DNA from: Pisolithus tinctorius
Lineage: Eukaryota > Basidiomycota > Agaricomycetes > Boletales > Pisolithaceae
NCBI GenBank assembly: GCA_024663395.1
Contig: JANFAH010000001.1
Coordinates: 6,324,001-6,388,000, forward strand
Direction of reading: 5' to 3'
Length of the DNA: 64,000 nt
Position numbers and translations under genes: made by a program. Below, piece after piece: positions 33,401 to 44,400 of this stretch (positions within the stretch are counted from its first letter, which is position 1; each line of letters starts with the position of its first letter). The notes below the pieces were generated by a model. It saw only the letters and a list, made by a program, of their open reading frames with translations, did no database searches and had not been told where the DNA came from.

Positions 33401-36234
33401 TTGACTATACTTTGGTGGCTATGGCAGTGCTTGCTGCACTTGCAGCGTGGACAGCCCTCACGCCATGGGCGCATGGGCAAAGTGTACTCACGGCCGTCGT
33501 TTGGGTCTCGGAGAGTGATCTGCTGTCCACCGTCGGGATAATTGTTTGTTACTGCACTCATAAGGCAAATGAACGGACGTCTGAGGAGCATGTCGAAGTT
33601 GGCATGTTCAACTACTTGAACCTGTAGCATGACTGGCCCAGCGCCGAAGTCGAGTTTCAGGTTCTCTAGTACGCCTACAGTAGTGTCTTTAGACATGTTA
33701 GCAGACATCATAGTCATGAGATGATCGCAGTGCAATGGAAGCCCGATCTTTTCCCAAACGCGCCTGGGCATGGCGACAATTTCCGAACCGGAATCTAGTA
33801 CGCAGTTGATGGTGATGTCAGTCCCAGGGACCTTAGCCTCGATGCAGCGGAGCAGCAGAGTGTGGTGAGCTACGATGGAGCCGTCGTCACCGCGGATAAT
33901 GCGGTCTCCGTATTCATGCGCGGTTCTTTGAGGATCGCAGCCGGTCAGTTCATTCACTTGTACTCCTTCTTCATCGTCGCTACGAACTACCTCAATCTCG
34001 TTTGTGGTGACGCGTTTCGCCATGGTGATGTCTCTGAACTGTTTGCGAAACTCTGGGGCTACTGCAAATAATTCTTTGACTGGCATGGCAATGCTAGTTT
34101 CGAGTACGCGCTCCATGATACGCTTGGGCGCAGCTTCGTCTTCGAGAGGGAACGAGTAACGATACTGGTTTTGATTGCGAGCTGCTGGGTATGGTGTCTG
34201 CGACAGAACAATTGCCACGGGAACGGGATCCTTGCGCGCGGGCATCGGAGCCGGACTAGTTGGAGGAACATATGGTTTCGTAGCGCTGGATGTTGGTGCA
34301 GGTGTGGAGGGCTCGGATGCCTGGCGAGCGGCATGTGAACTTTGAACGCCAGGGGAAATGATTTCCTCTTCAACAGTGGCTGCGTGCGGGTCGACTCGTG
34401 GAGGGTTGGCAGGACGTGCCGTGGGTCAAGCTGTGATTTCAACTCCGTCGAAGCGGGCTTTCTTTCCGCGGGGAATGACTGCTCCCTTGTTACCTTTATC
34501 CGCTTGGTTGGTAGCCCAAGCTTGAGCGACATATGCTTGGAAGTCAGGGTTGGCTAAGTCTGCGACAGGTTCATCGGCATCTTGGACGGTGTTTAAGAAG
34601 GCAGAAGGCTGGATCTCCAACTGCATGTCAATTTCGGGATGAGCAATGCAGAAGAGGTTGGCGGTGCCTTGTGCGGCCACGTTGCGCGGAGCAGGAGTCG
34701 CGGCGCGCGTGCTGGCCTGGTCTCTGTCAGCCATGACGCGGTCAACAGCCTCTCTTAGTGAGTTACACTTGGGGAAGCGTGGAATTCGGCTTCCGTCCGC
34801 AAGATAGAGATGGTTGTCTGTACCTCTCGTGATCTTACCTGTGCGGATATAGACTTCAACGAGCACGCACATCCTTGTCCAGTGGTTGGGGTCTGCACAG
34901 AAACCGCAGCCAGGTCTGTGTTGCTGCGGTGGAGGCTGCGTCTGGAAGTTGTATTCCTGTTTAACGACAGTACCAGGAGGTGGCACTTGCGGCATGTAAG
35001 CCGACGAGGGAGGTGCAGCTGGCGAGGCCACGGTACCCATTGCCGGTACCACGCTACGAAGAGCGGATCCTGTCAGAAGGAACTTAGCGGCTTTGACGAC
35101 TTCTGCGAGCGGGTATGGATTGTCAGGGTGGAGGTCGGTGCGGACTATGGAGAGTCGATGACGAATACGGTCTGCGATGGCCCTCGGGAAGCCATTCAGG
35201 AACATGGAATCCCGTTCCCTCTCTGCAAGCTTTTTAGTTTTAATGAGCAGGGCAGAAATCTTAGCAAATTTCCGCTGGTATTCTCCGAGGTCATCCTGGT
35301 TCCACATAGGCTTGGACTGATATTCTTCGACGAGGTACTGCAAGTCTGCACGGCAGTAGCAGTCGTCACCCTCGCAGCCAGGGTACAAACCTTTAACAGC
35401 TACTATGAAGGCATCCCAGTCGTCGGCTGCAGGAGCGGCTTCCGGGAGCGTTTGCCAGACCTTGGCTTCTTCGAGGTCAGCGTAGCAGATTGCGGCTCTG
35501 ATCTTGCCATGGTCATCAAGAGCAGCGAGAGTACCAAGGAAGTCGATGTCTTCGAGGTAGCGTGGAAGCTGCGCGGGAGAATCTCCGCTAAATTTAGGTG
35601 AGTTTTGTGTTCCGCGGAGCGGCATCTGAAACTGAGGATTAGCCATAGGTGGGTTAACCTGTGGTGGCGGTGCCGGATTGGTAACAGGTGGAACGGGTAT
35701 TGGTTGCAGGTGCGAAGCAGTTGGTATAGTGCACAAGCGAGCTGGCGGAAGCGTTGGCGGGTTACTAATTGGCTGATGGGTGGTCTGCGACCGAGTGAGT
35801 GGTCGCGGCAGTGTGGTGGATGGAGCTGGGAGTCTGGGTATAGATTCAGAGGTGTCAAAGAGACGGGAAAAAGAGGGCGTTGGTGATGATGAATCAGATG
35901 ATGTGACAGGTGTTAAAGGTGATGGCGGGGTTTCGGGCCTTCGGGGAGTCGAGTGGATAAAGCCACCGGGAAAATCAGGGGCAGTGAGATCTAGGTGATC
36001 CGACGCAACGGATATCTGATCTGCCGAGATATCAGGAGGGGTGATCGTGGGTAGTACCCATGGAATGTCAGCGGGTAATTGCGCGTGATCTGGTGTTACA
36101 GGTGAAACAGGGCGGAAAATGTTGGAGTCTTCTGACAGGTTGAGATTGTGAAAGTGCAGGCGTAAATTTTCTAGTTCGGTGCGTTCGGCGGTGCGCCTGA
36201 GCAACCTTCTGGAAGCGACAGCAGAATCCCTCAC
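33388..36234 (-). pseudogene. E1 gag-protease, one in-frame TGA
   Basis: One reading frame interrupted only by TGA at 34428-34426. Gag has an N-terminal Pro/Thr/Ser-rich region. A capsid-like region follows (FSGDSPAQLPRYLEDIDFL ... MFLNGFPRAIADRIRHRL). The zinc knuckle CGFCADPNHWTRMC fits CX2CX4HX4C. Protease has CVLDSGSEIVAM and FDMLLRRPF. The related E2 gene has no stop at the matching place, so the TGA probably arose from CGA. No ATG occurs before about residue 195 (MANPQFQM). The upstream part is nevertheless similar to E2 (RTELE ... FHNLNLS against RTELE ... FHRLSIS), so it may be translated from a non-AUG start. Confidence 0.85.
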
Positions 36235-36245
36235 GGTGGGCTCCA
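36228..36245 (-). promoter_or_regulatory. E1 primer-binding site
   Basis: TGGAGCCCACCGTGAGGG in sense, 2 nt after the LTR. It differs from E2 and E3 by one CpG-type change. Confidence 0.6.
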
Positions 36246-36247
36246 GT

Positions 36248-36901
36248 TGTAGGATAAGTCCAAGTAGCTGTATAACACGAGCTAGATGGCTTAGATAACA
36301 ACAATAAGAAATGAAGGGAACAAATTGTTCGTCCCAAGGGATTCTGGACTGTCAGGACTAGAAGGGGAGACCCAGCGCTTTGTAGCGGTAGTGTTTCGTG
36401 ACGTGCGCGGCGTGGTCCATGGAGTAGTACTGGCGATGCAAGCGGTGCAAGCGGTATACGTAGTTCGTGCGTGGTGGAATGCGAGACGTGCAGTGTAGAC
36501 AAAGTGTAAAGGAAACTCATGGTGACCTTCTGAGTGCCAAAAGGTATCATTCTGTACCTAAGTACAGGGCTTTATAGTCCGGACAAACCCAGAACCTAAG
36601 TAAGACAGGGTACAGTAAAGGAAAGCCGCATGACAGCGTGTGCAGACAAGACTGGCCGAACAGAGGCTGAGGGTATACTACAAGCATTAAAGGAATAGAG
36701 CCCATGATAAGAAAAAGAGTCCGAGGAAAAACAACAACCGGAGCACAGCGGCTGTGGGTATAGCATTGCGTGAGAGGGAGTGAGGGCATGGGAAGGTAGC
36801 GCATGAACAATGGTGAACGCGAGAGGGGAGCGGATGCAACAGTAGTCACAGAACGGTTAATAATAGGGGCTTATGCGTCCAGGGAATGCGGATTCCTCAC
36901 A
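36248..36901 (-). repeat. E1 LTR, right (5' LTR in sense)
   Basis: 654 bp. Followed by the GCGG target duplication and the resumed DUF6534 copy D. Confidence 0.93.
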
Positions 36902-36905
36902 GCGG

Positions 36906-37004
36906 AGAGCAAACCCCCGATGAGGATAAAACCTATTGTGAACAAATGAGCAAACAAAACCACATACAACCATGAAGAGTCTGCACCAAACCTGTTCGGG
37001 GTGC
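36906..37004 (-). pseudogene. DUF6534 copy D, middle fragment
   Basis: About 100 bp matching 3983-4090 and 8240-8350 (AGAGCAAACCCCCGATGAGG and following). It is left between the right end of E1 and the left end of E2. Confidence 0.8.
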
Positions 37005-37008
37005 CCGC

Positions 37009-38004
37009 TGTGGGACACGACTTCTGGGAAGCATGCGACTAGAGGAAGGGTGAAGGGAGAATTCCCTAGGATCATCCCAAGGGGTACTGTGTGGAAGGAG
37101 AGGCCAAGAAAGGGCTTAGAAGCGGTGGGGAAATTCGAGTGAGAGTTGCGGAATTTAATTCCAGGCAGATGTAGACGTGTGAGGAACAGCAAGATGGGTA
37201 TATGAAATTCCGAGGGGTCACTACACATCAAGAGGAGCAAATTCGAAGCAAAAGAGACACGGGATTAGGTGTGCAGGGCTGGAGGACACAGGAGACATGA
37301 AGACCTCTGGGGACACTGAAGATGCAGCAGACTCTATATACGCACTTTAGACTCTAGAAACTCTCGAACTCGCAGAACACACACAGATAGCGACTCAAAA
37401 GGTGGGTGGTATATTTCCGACATCATGGCAGAATTATATAGTACAGGGAAAGTAGGTACGAGTCGGAGTAAGGTGGGGCGGGAAAACTAAAAGACCGGAA
37501 AATAAAGGAAGGGACATCAGATGTCAGTGAAATACAGATGCACGTGAAATAGACCGTTGGGTAGTAGATGAGAGCAAGAGCGGGACAATGGTAAGGGGTA
37601 TCTTCCAACAGAACGAGAGTATGCATACAAGTGGGAGGTGGAGCTGAGTGGCACAGGAGGGCAGAGTGTAGTGTACTGGCACGAAGTCCAGCTTGTGGAA
37701 TTTAGGGTGACAGGGGAATCCAGAGTTTTTTAGAGGAAAGTGGCACGGATGACTGGTGACGTGGCTGAGGGGAGGCACAGCTACTGAATTCTGGATGACT
37801 CTGCGCGAATGCGGAATTTCCGGATCAGCATTTTGATGACTGAGTGACATGCAGAAGGTCGGTAGAAACTCCGAAGGTGACAGGGGTTGGGAGGAAACAC
37901 AAGGTCATGAGTGGGAAAAATTCCGAAACAGGCTTGTCGTAGAGGCCTGCGGAATTTAGTGACAGATTCCTGTTCCAGCCTCAGGGAGTATACAGCTCCC
38001 TACA
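37009..38004 (-). repeat. E2 LTR, left (3' LTR in sense)
   Basis: 996 bp, sense ends TGTAGGGAG and TCCCACA. The sense 5' end folds as GGGAG-loop-CTCCC. It contains about five exact CGGAATT sites (near 37149, 37206, 37811, 37920, 37959). Confidence 0.92.
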
Positions 38005-38024
38005 CCTCCCGGGGACTTCGAATG

Positions 38025-38042
38025 CTGACCATCCTCGGTCAG
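38025..38042 (-). promoter_or_regulatory. Hairpin before E2 3' LTR
   Basis: In sense CTGACC-GAGGAT-GGTCAG, 20 nt from the LTR. Same stem as E1; the loop is changed from GGGGAC at two positions. Confidence 0.58.
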
Positions 38043-38266
38043 ACCGAACTGAGGCGTGACAGAGATGAGCGGAATTTCGGCAGACGTTACATAACAATGA
38101 TGGTGCGAGGTCGGAATTCTGCCTCATGCAGAATGGAATTCCGCATTGTACGAGATAGTCCTGCAGAATTTAAACTCACCCAGAAGGTGGCTCACCGCTC
38201 GTCAAACTCTCCCGACAACACCCTCGCTCACCTATCCTGCTCCCAACGTTTCATCCACCCGTCGAC

Positions 38267-39516
38267 ATGCAAGCTTACTCGATCCATGACGCACGACCTG
38301 TGTTCAGCATGAGGGACCAGGCCATTACCTCGCTGTCAGCAGCTCTGAGGCACATCAGGGTGCTAATTGACATGGCACCGCAACCTGAAGAGAGCCTGGA
38401 GGCGATATACGAGTGGGTGGGGGACTGGGACCAGACCTGGGTGAGTGCACCAGATACTCGTGCCACGCGATGTGCCAACAGATCTCCAGGCTGGGATCTA
38501 CTCGTGGTGGAGGTATGTCGACGAGAACAAACTCTCTATCCCAAAGGTGCGTGACACCAACCTGCACGACATGACCGAGGAATCCATGATACAGCAGAAC
38601 GAGGTGATCCCAGGGGTCATAGCCATAGCGGATCTTTGTCGGCCAGAAGGGCAGCGGAGATTCCACATCGATGACGTCTTCGAGGACTACCAGGAGCGGG
38701 TCAAGGAGAGAGCGCGTTTGGAGGCTGAGAGGTTGGCCAAGGCACCGTCAGTGCGTACCCGGGGCCAAACAGCAAGAGAGGAGGGCCAAGACCACGTGCC
38801 AGAGGACACTGAAGGACACCCGTCAAGAGGAGCTGCACGTTCAGCAGGGGGGGGCTCTGGTAGCACGAGCAAAGGAAAAGGGAAACAGAAGGTGTGTTCC
38901 TTGTCCTTGACAACCCTGAGCATGAATGCTGACTTCAATGAAAATTCTGCAGGCCACCAGCAAGGAGGACGAGCTGGCTGATGATGTTGATGATGATGAG
39001 GGTGATGTCGACGATGACGAGGGTGACGGCAAAGGTGAACCAGGTCCTTCTGCAAAGGGACCTCGCGTGGCTGGAGACAACGAGCCCTGCAAGACGTGTG
39101 CACAGGCGAACCTCAGGTGCATCGGGGAGCCAGAATTGTCCTGTAAACAGTGCCAGAAGGCGAAGCGCAAGTGCTCGCGCTCTCATGGAGTAGGGAGAAA
39201 GGTGAGTACCAAACAGGTGAAATTCCGCAAGGGGAACAAGCTGACACCACCTTCAGTGAAAGAACTCTGGTACCGTTGGGGAAGCAGGCCCGTCCCACAA
39301 ACGGGTCAAATTGATTACGACTTCGAAGGTGGCCCTGGCAGAACCTGCAACCAGGCCTGCTAAGAAGCTTACACTGAAAATCCTGGCTCGCAAATGGCAG
39401 CCTGATCCGACCCCCACACACTCCCCTATGCCACAACCAACCCCTTCCCCCCACGATCCCTCACCATCACCTCGTCTCTTTTTCCATGGGGCTACTCCAA
39501 TGCCTGGACCTTCGAC
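38267..39516 (+). pseudogene. E2 antisense gene, Zn(2)Cys6 protein, 5' part
   Basis: Starts at ATG 38267 after a pyrimidine-rich leader. Exon 1 (38267-38440) ends WVGDWDQTW. A 49-bp intron 38441-38489 joins it to AGIYSWWRYVDENKL. Exon 2 runs to 38891. Intron 38892-38952 has a TGCTGAC branch site and CAG end. Exon 3 (38953-39201) carries an acidic run and then a perfect CX2CX6CX7CX2CX6C cluster, from CKTCAQANLRC to CQKAKRKC. A third intron starts at 39202 and ends near 39259-39265. A Lys/Pro-rich exon follows until E4 breaks it at 39516. Likely a nuclear DNA-binding protein that recognises CGG-type sites, as Gal4-class clusters do. The coding sequence itself is undamaged apart from the insertion. 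Confidence 0.8.
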
Positions 39517-39968
39517 TGTTACATTTCACCCCTGACTTTTCCTTTTCTGCTGTACGTTTGCCTTGTTTGTGATCCGTTGGACTTAGTTTCCTTTTGAGCC
39601 GTCTTCTCTCTGATCCGACAGCTCTCTATTCCCACCACTAGCGTTACTGGCTCGTTACATGCTTAGGACATGTGTCGTCATTGCTCAACCAATGGCGTAG
39701 TTACCTCGGTACATGCGGATGCCTCATGGTCTGTTTCTGTGTAGTATTTAGACTGCTGGCTCAAGTCCTGGAAACCCAGACTTGAGCTGCTCAATTATAC
39801 GCAGCGTTCTCAGAACTTCACCCTCAGTGTCCCTTACCAGGACCACTCTTACCGGCATTATCTTAAATCCTCTGTCGTTTACAGAGGTTACTGAAGCCGT
39901 TTGCTCAGTAGAAACCTTAGTCTGCGATTCAAGCTCTCCCTACGTCTTGACTTCGGTCGAGCATAACA
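39517..39968 (+). repeat. E4 5' LTR
   Basis: 452 bp, TGTTACATTTC to GAGCATAACA. Many CpG dinucleotides are preserved and shared with the 3' LTR. Confidence 0.93.
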
Positions 39969-40140
39969 AAAGCTCAAGTCTAACAGCCTTTGGCCGAATT
40001 GGTCACTGCTTAGTGAACCACCACGAACCCCCGAAACAACCGACGTTGGGCGCCATTGCAACCCACCCGTGAAGAATCATCATCTGACGAAGAACAGGAG
40101 AGTACTGTCACTGACACCTCCGCCCCCACTGCAGATTACG

Positions 40141-41474
40141 ATGTCTGGCTCATTGTCGAAGGCACTGGTTGGCAATGCCACCAAAGCCACTGAACTGAAG
40201 ATTGGCGCTGTAGGGAATAAGTACTCCCTACTAAGGTGATTTAATTATTTTATCTTTTCTATTGTGTTTTTGCTTTGATTTACATTAGTGATACTTAGCC
40301 TACCTTTGTGGCGCATTTTTGGTAGCTTAGTCAGCATTTTTTGCGCACTAGTGTAGGTCTACAGTACAAAAAAAAAGGAGAAACGAGACTGCGAGACAGT
40401 GAAATCGAAGACTGTGAACGAAAGACAGCGAAAGCCCTCACTGAGGCACCCCTAGACGACCCTCCAGACGCCATTATTCGCTCATTCCCTACTCCATTCG
40501 TTCTGACCAACTCTATCCACTCCTTCACCCTCTTTCCTCAATCCAAGCTCAGAGTCCCTTCGGGTCGAACTAGACCCATTTCTATCAAGCCCTAGGAGTC
40601 CCCTACACTCCCTAGGCTCGCTATCTACCTAACTTACAGCGCTCCATCTGATTTTGATGGAAACCAAAAGAACGCCATGAGCTGGCTGTACTCTGTACAG
40701 ACCTACCTCTTGGTCAACGAAGAATTGTACGACTCTGACACCAAGAAGGTTGTTTATGTGCTGTCATACATGAAGAAAGATGTCGCCCGCTCCTGGGCTG
40801 CCACCTTCCAGAAGACATCTTTGGAAAAGAACCCCCCAAGTTTTGGCACCTTTGCTGATTTCATAAAAGATTTCAAGGCTTCTTTCACCTCTGCGGACAC
40901 TGCAGGTACTGCTATCGCCAAACTACGTACCCTAAAACAAAAAGAATCGGTCGAACAATATATCACCGATTTCCGAACTGCCGCCACTGACTCTACCATC
41001 ATGGAAGATGTCGCTCTGATCGAGTTCTTCTCCCAAGGACTCAAACCTTTCATCGCAAACCGAATCCACATGGTGGAAACCACTCCCACCAAAATCACTG
41101 AGTGGTACACCCAAGCACAGAAGTTCGATGCTAAGTGGAGAAAGGTCAATGAAACCTTTGGAAGAAAAGAAAAGAAAATGTTCCACCCTAGGAACAACTT
41201 TGCTGAAGAAAAAGATCCTAACGCCATGGACGTGGATGGAGTAAGACTCTCCAAAGAAGAACGAGACCGTCACATCAAAGAAGGAAGATGTTTTGGTTGC
41301 GGAAACAAAGAACATCTCTCCCGAGAATGTCCAGACAAAGGAAAAACCCCCCAGAAGAAGGTGAAGAAAATCCACAAAATTGTGGAAGTAGAAGAAAGCG
41401 ACGATGAAGAAAAAGTCACCGGTCCATCCGTCGCTCTGGTTAACATTGCTAGAGCTCTTGGAAAGGATTTTTGA
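40141..41474 (+). pseudogene. E4 gag, split by solo LTR Y
   Basis: Gag opens at ATG 40141 (MSGSLSKALVGNATKATELK), is cut at 40208 and resumes at 40643. Without the LTR and one GCGC the frame is continuous (KIGA then PSDFDGNQKN). A capsid-like region follows (AMSWLYSVQTYLLVNEELYD, FIKDFKASF, YITDFRTAA, FFSQGLKPFI). The zinc knuckle CFGCGNKEHLSREC fits CX2CX4HX4C. The frame ends GAT TTT TGA at 41474, and pol continues in the -1 frame across TTTTTGA. Gag coats the RNA in the particle. Confidence 0.88.
40209..40638 (+). repeat. Solo LTR Y in E4 gag
   Basis: 430 bp, TGTAGGGAATAAG to CTTACA, with GCGC duplications at 40205-40208 and 40639-40642. The start folds as GTAGGGA-loop-TCCCTAC. Same family as 54026-54452. 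The internal part of this element is not in the window. Confidence 0.92.
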
Positions 41475-44400
41475 ATGGGAACTCTGTGTTGACGCCAGAT
41501 GTTCCCAAAACTAAGGACAGTTTAGTTTCTGTTGCACCTGTACTTGTAACGTCTACACCAGAACGTACTATGCAGATTCCCATCTCCCTCTATGCATCAG
41601 AAACCACTCAGAAAGTCGTCAACACAACTGCTCTGGTTGACTCCGGAGCAGAAATTTCTTGCATCGACTGGGGTTTTGTGTGAAAGCACCAAATCCCCAC
41701 TCAACACCTCACCGAACCCATCCTCGCAAAGAATGCCGATGGAACCCAAAATTCAAAAGGAAGAATATTGTTTTCCGCCACCCTCTACTTTAAAGTTAAA
41801 GGACTTGTTCACCGGTCCTTTTTCCATGTCATTAACTGTGGGACGGAAAACGTCATTCTGGGTCTCCCCTGGCTCCAGGAAAACAATCCCATTGTGGACT
41901 GGAGAATGGGCACGTTGTCTATCGACGAGAAAACCGATAGATCAAAAGAGCTAAGATGCAACATCTCTTCTGTTGCCATCGAGGAACCAACCGTGAATCT
42001 TGTGTCCCCTGCTGAAAAGAAAGGGATAAACAAATTCATGGATTACGAAGAACCAGAAGACGAAACCATCCGAGCACACTTCGTGATGTCGGTTGGAAAA
42101 CTTGTTGAAGAAGCAAAGAAGATTAATCCCAACAATAATCTTCTTCGAAAAATCACTACGGCTACGGAATTAGCCCAAGAAGAACACAAGAAGAAACCAA
42201 AAGCTGTCCTCCCTGAGGAGTACAGAGACTTCGCCTCGGTTTTCGAGAAACCATCTGATGGAGTTTTACCCCCATCATGACCATACGACCATGCCATAAA
42301 CCTTGTAGAGGACTTCGTCCCCAAGGTGGCCAAGGCATACCCTCTCTCTCCCTCTGAGCGAGAATCCGCAGAAAAATTTATCGAAGAAAACCTTCGAGAA
42401 GGAAAGATCTGCCCCTCAAAATCTCCCCAAGCTGCCCCCTTTTTCTTCGTAGGAAAGAAAGATGGTTCCCTACGACCCTGCCAAGACTACAGGTACCTGA
42501 ACAAAAATACGGTGAAGGATGCATACCCCCTTCCCCTCATTTCAGACCTTGTAGACAAACTAAAGGGAGCCACCGTCTTCACGAAGATGGATGTCAGGTC
42601 GGGCTATAACAATGTCCGCATCAAGGAAGGAGACCAATGGAAGGCAGTGTTTATCACACACAAAGGACTTTTCAAACCCACCATTATGTTCTTCGGTCTC
42701 TGTAACTCCCCTGCCACCTTCCAATGATTCATGAACGACTCTTTCAGAGATATGATCGCAGAAGGATGGTTGGTTGTCTACATGGATGACCTCCTCATCT
42801 TCTCCGATGACCCCGAAGAACACAAGAAAAGAACCCGTTGTGTTCTCGAACGAATGAAGGAACTCTTCCTTCCCTTGAAATTGGAAAAATGTCACTTTGA
42901 TCTGACTGAGGTGGAATACCTTGGGATGATCATCAAGGAAAACACCGTCGCCATGGACCCTGTCAAAGTCCAGGGCATCGCCGACTGGCCTGTCCTGAAG
43001 AAGGTCAAGGATGTGCGATCCTTTTTAGGATTCGCAAACTTTTACAGAAGATTTGTCCCCTACTACTCGGACATTGCATGACCACTCATCGACCTTACCA
43101 AGAAAACAGTCAATTGGAGTTGGTCTAAGAAATGCCAAGACGCCTTTGATCTTCTCAAAAGAATCTTCATTGCACAACCGACTCTTCGAATGCCTGACAC
43201 CTCTCAGCCATTCGCAATTACCACAGACACGTCCAAGTATGCAACAGGAGGAATCCTCCTTCAAGAAGATTCGAATGGACAATGGCAGCCCTGTGCCTTC
43301 CTGTCCCAATCGTTTAACCCTGCAGAAAGAAACTATGACATTTATGACAGAGAACTGCTAGGGGTTATTCGTGCACTGAAATCCTGGAGGCATTACCTCC
43401 ATGGATCCCCACTCCCAGTTAAGGTCTTCACAGACCATAAAAACCTAACATATTTCAAGTCACCTCAGAATCTGAATCGTCGCCAGGCTTGCTGGCTCCT
43501 AGACCTCGCAGACTTTGATCTGCAGCTAGAACATGTTCCAGGCAAAGACCTGGCCACACCAGATGCACTCTCCCACCGACCCGATCATATCCCTGATGAC
43601 GACGAAGATAACAAAGGAGTCACCCTTCTTCCACAAACCCTGTTTGTCAATCTTATTGACACCAATCTCACTCAGAAGGTCGCATCATCATCCACAAAAG
43701 ACCCTGTGGTCCAAATGGCACTTCGTGCCATCGAAAATGTCGATATGCCGCTTCCATTCAAGTCGCATCTCTCTGACTGGAAGTTCGAAAGTGGAGTTCT
43801 ACTCTACAGAAATCGGGTGTACATCCCTGATGATCCCACCCTCTGACAGACTGTCGTGTCCAACCACCATGACCACCCCTCTGCTGGACACCCTGGTATC
43901 CTGAAAACTCGGCAACTCGTTTCATCTGAATTCTGGTGGCCTGGACTTGCATCCTTTGTCCGAAAATACATAGAAGGCTGCGCTACCTGTCAGCAGAACA
44001 AAGTTAATACACACCCAACGACACCACCCCTTACGCCTATCCCCTCCACCTCGACCCGCCCCTTCCAACAGATCTCTTGCGATCTGGTTACTGACTTACC
44101 CATTTCAAACGGCTGTGATTCCCTTTTGGTCGTGGTAGACCATGGGCTTACAAAGGGGGTAATTTTATCACCCACCAAGAAAACTGCCTCCGCCGCTGAC
44201 ATCGCAACACTGTTTTTCAAAAAAGTCTACTCCCGCTTCGGGTTGTATGACAAAATCATCTCGGATCAAGGGCCCCAGTTCGCCTCGGCCTTTGCCAAAG
44301 AACTTGCTTCCCTCCTAGGATACTCCCTCGCCCTGTCCACAGCATACCACCCTCAGACCGATGGAGAAACCGAATGTGTGAATCAAGAAGTGGAGACCTA

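Larger units (their letters stand above)
13578..36901 (-). mobile_element. E1: Ty3/Gypsy-type LTR retroelement, nested and broken
   Basis: Two 654-bp LTRs (13578-14231, 36248-36901) bound a minus-strand element with gag-protease and pol. The 4-bp target duplication GCGG is at 13574-13577 and 36902-36905. The empty site is visible in paralogous DUF6534 copies, which carry one GCGG at this point (for example near 3982). The pol gene is split by solo LTR X (16265-18120), solo LTR X (19211-21059) and complete element E3 (21470-32973). The LTRs differ at many places, in my comparison all at CpG-derived transitions, so it is an older insertion than E3 or E4. No chromodomain is seen. Confidence 0.93.
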
